From assembly GCA_964351745.1 (NCBI GenBank), contig CAYGPI010000035.1, forward strand, positions 1 to 25,355: 25,355 nucleotides of DNA. Direction: 5' to 3'. Positions 24,965 through 25,355 of the stretch are shown one piece after another (the first letter of the stretch is position 1; each line of letters opens with the position of its first letter). Below the pieces are notes generated by a model. That model was not told the origin of the DNA. It saw only the letters and a program-made list of their open reading frames with translations, and did not search any database. The DNA comes from CAYNJF01 sp964351745. GTDB taxonomy: Bacteria > Pseudomonadota > Gammaproteobacteria > Berkiellales > Berkiellaceae. The position numbers were made by a program, and so were the translations under genes.

Positions 24965-25355
24965 TTAAGCGTTTTCGGTTGAGGGCGCGTAGGTACCTAG
25001 TGCTGCTTGGCTATTAAGTTTAGCTCGAAGAAGCAGGGCTTGTTGTGCTTTCTCAACGTTGTCATTTTTTCCTTGCCAAGCTGCAAGGCAAGGCTCTTGT
25101 AAGGCTCGTCCGTAAGAAAAGCTAAGATGCCAAGGTTGCTTTTTGGTGTTCATAGCATTGAGATGCTCAGTAGCTTGCTCTGGTGTTTGGCCGCCAGATA
25201 AGAAATTAATCGTTGGTACTTGGCCAGGTACTTGGCGCTTGAAGACTTCTAAAGTTTTTTCTGCGACCTTTTCAACAGTGTCCTGGTTAGGGCATTGTTT
25301 GCCAGCAATAACCATGCTTGGCTTGAGCACGATGAACCTTAAGTCTACTTGATGC
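24965..25355 (-). CDS. Class I fructose-bisphosphate aldolase, C-terminal part (5' end outside window)
   Basis: The enzyme cleaves fructose 1,6-bisphosphate to triose phosphates through a Schiff base. The frame is open to the right edge, so the GTG at 25330 is internal. The visible 130 residues begin with LRFIVLKPSMV, whose lysine corresponds to the Schiff-base Lys229 of rabbit aldolase. Next come FLSGGQ (the phosphate-binding loop around Ser271) and LSFSYGRALQEPCLAAW (the region of Arg303). The eukaryote-type class I sequence, not the zinc-dependent class II type usual in E. coli, is notable but occurs in Legionella- and Coxiella-type bacteria. The gene ends in a normal C-terminus and is followed by the Ser/Thr kinase. 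Confidence 0.92.
   Translation of the reverse strand, partial: HQVDLRFIVLKPSMVIAGKQCPNQDTVEKVAEKTLEVFKRQVPGQVPTINFLSGGQTPEQATEHLNAMNTKKQPWHLSFSYGRALQEPCLAAWQGKNDNVEKAQQALLLRAKLNSQAALGTYAPSTENA

Noticed and set aside
1..25355. tRNA, rRNA, CRISPR, riboswitch or insertion-sequence content
   Set aside because: No cloverleaf-like sequence, regular spaced repeats, terminal inverted repeats or transposase motifs were seen; this was by reading, not by a covariance search.

Overview
The window looks like chromosomal DNA of a Gram-negative gammaproteobacterium. It carries lipid A-core heptose and Kdo genes, a TolC-type outer-membrane channel, and a nudF-yqiB-parE-parC block recalling the nudF/yqiB/parE neighbourhood of Escherichia coli. 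The DNA is moderately AT-rich. A eukaryotic-like Ser/Thr kinase with a membrane tail and an internally duplicated repeat protein recall host-associated Legionellales (Legionella/Coxiella/Berkiella-like), but this placement is inference and I cannot name a genus. I saw no tRNA, rRNA, CRISPR array, insertion sequence or phage gene.

Layout. Bases 1-1420 hold the 3' part of glnE (adenylyltransferase domain). Bases 1534-6775 are a tight same-strand run: ilvE, a small zf-CHCC zinc protein, heptosyltransferases waaF and waaC, an O-antigen ligase-like waaL and a family 2 glycosyltransferase, with several 1-4 base stop/start overlaps. Bases 6820-9319 hold an extended -10 candidate, then hldE and hldD, which make ADP-heptose, the donor for WaaC and WaaF. 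A short ORF and a strong hairpin close this block.

Bases 9556-12151 are a minus-strand cluster: a WaaE/KdtX-like glycosyltransferase, a NodB-type polysaccharide deacetylase and an unrecognised protein with two copies of a leucine-rich module. A divergent intergenic region then leads to waaA (Kdo transferase), a FAD amine-oxidase-like gene and a small secreted six-cysteine protein ending at a clear intrinsic terminator (15693-15718). tolC and a pcm-like methyltransferase gene face it on the minus strand. A 17-bp tandem repeat lies in the gap between pcm and the divergent nudF.

Bases 17917-23239 are nudF, yqiB (DUF1249), parE and parC (topoisomerase IV). After parC, a strong sigma-70-like promoter drives a 90-residue protein with a near-ideal double-glycine leader and two four-glycine zippers. 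It resembles a class II bacteriocin precursor and is the least expected gene here. It overlaps tail-to-tail by 4 bases with the membrane Ser/Thr kinase gene, which lies just downstream of a class I fructose-bisphosphate aldolase gene cut by the right edge.

Together, much of the window builds and decorates the LPS inner core: HldE/HldD make donor, WaaA, WaaC and WaaF add Kdo and heptose, the GT2 enzymes and deacetylase probably tailor the core, and WaaL probably attaches a polymer. The rest is housekeeping plus lineage-specific genes at the block boundaries.
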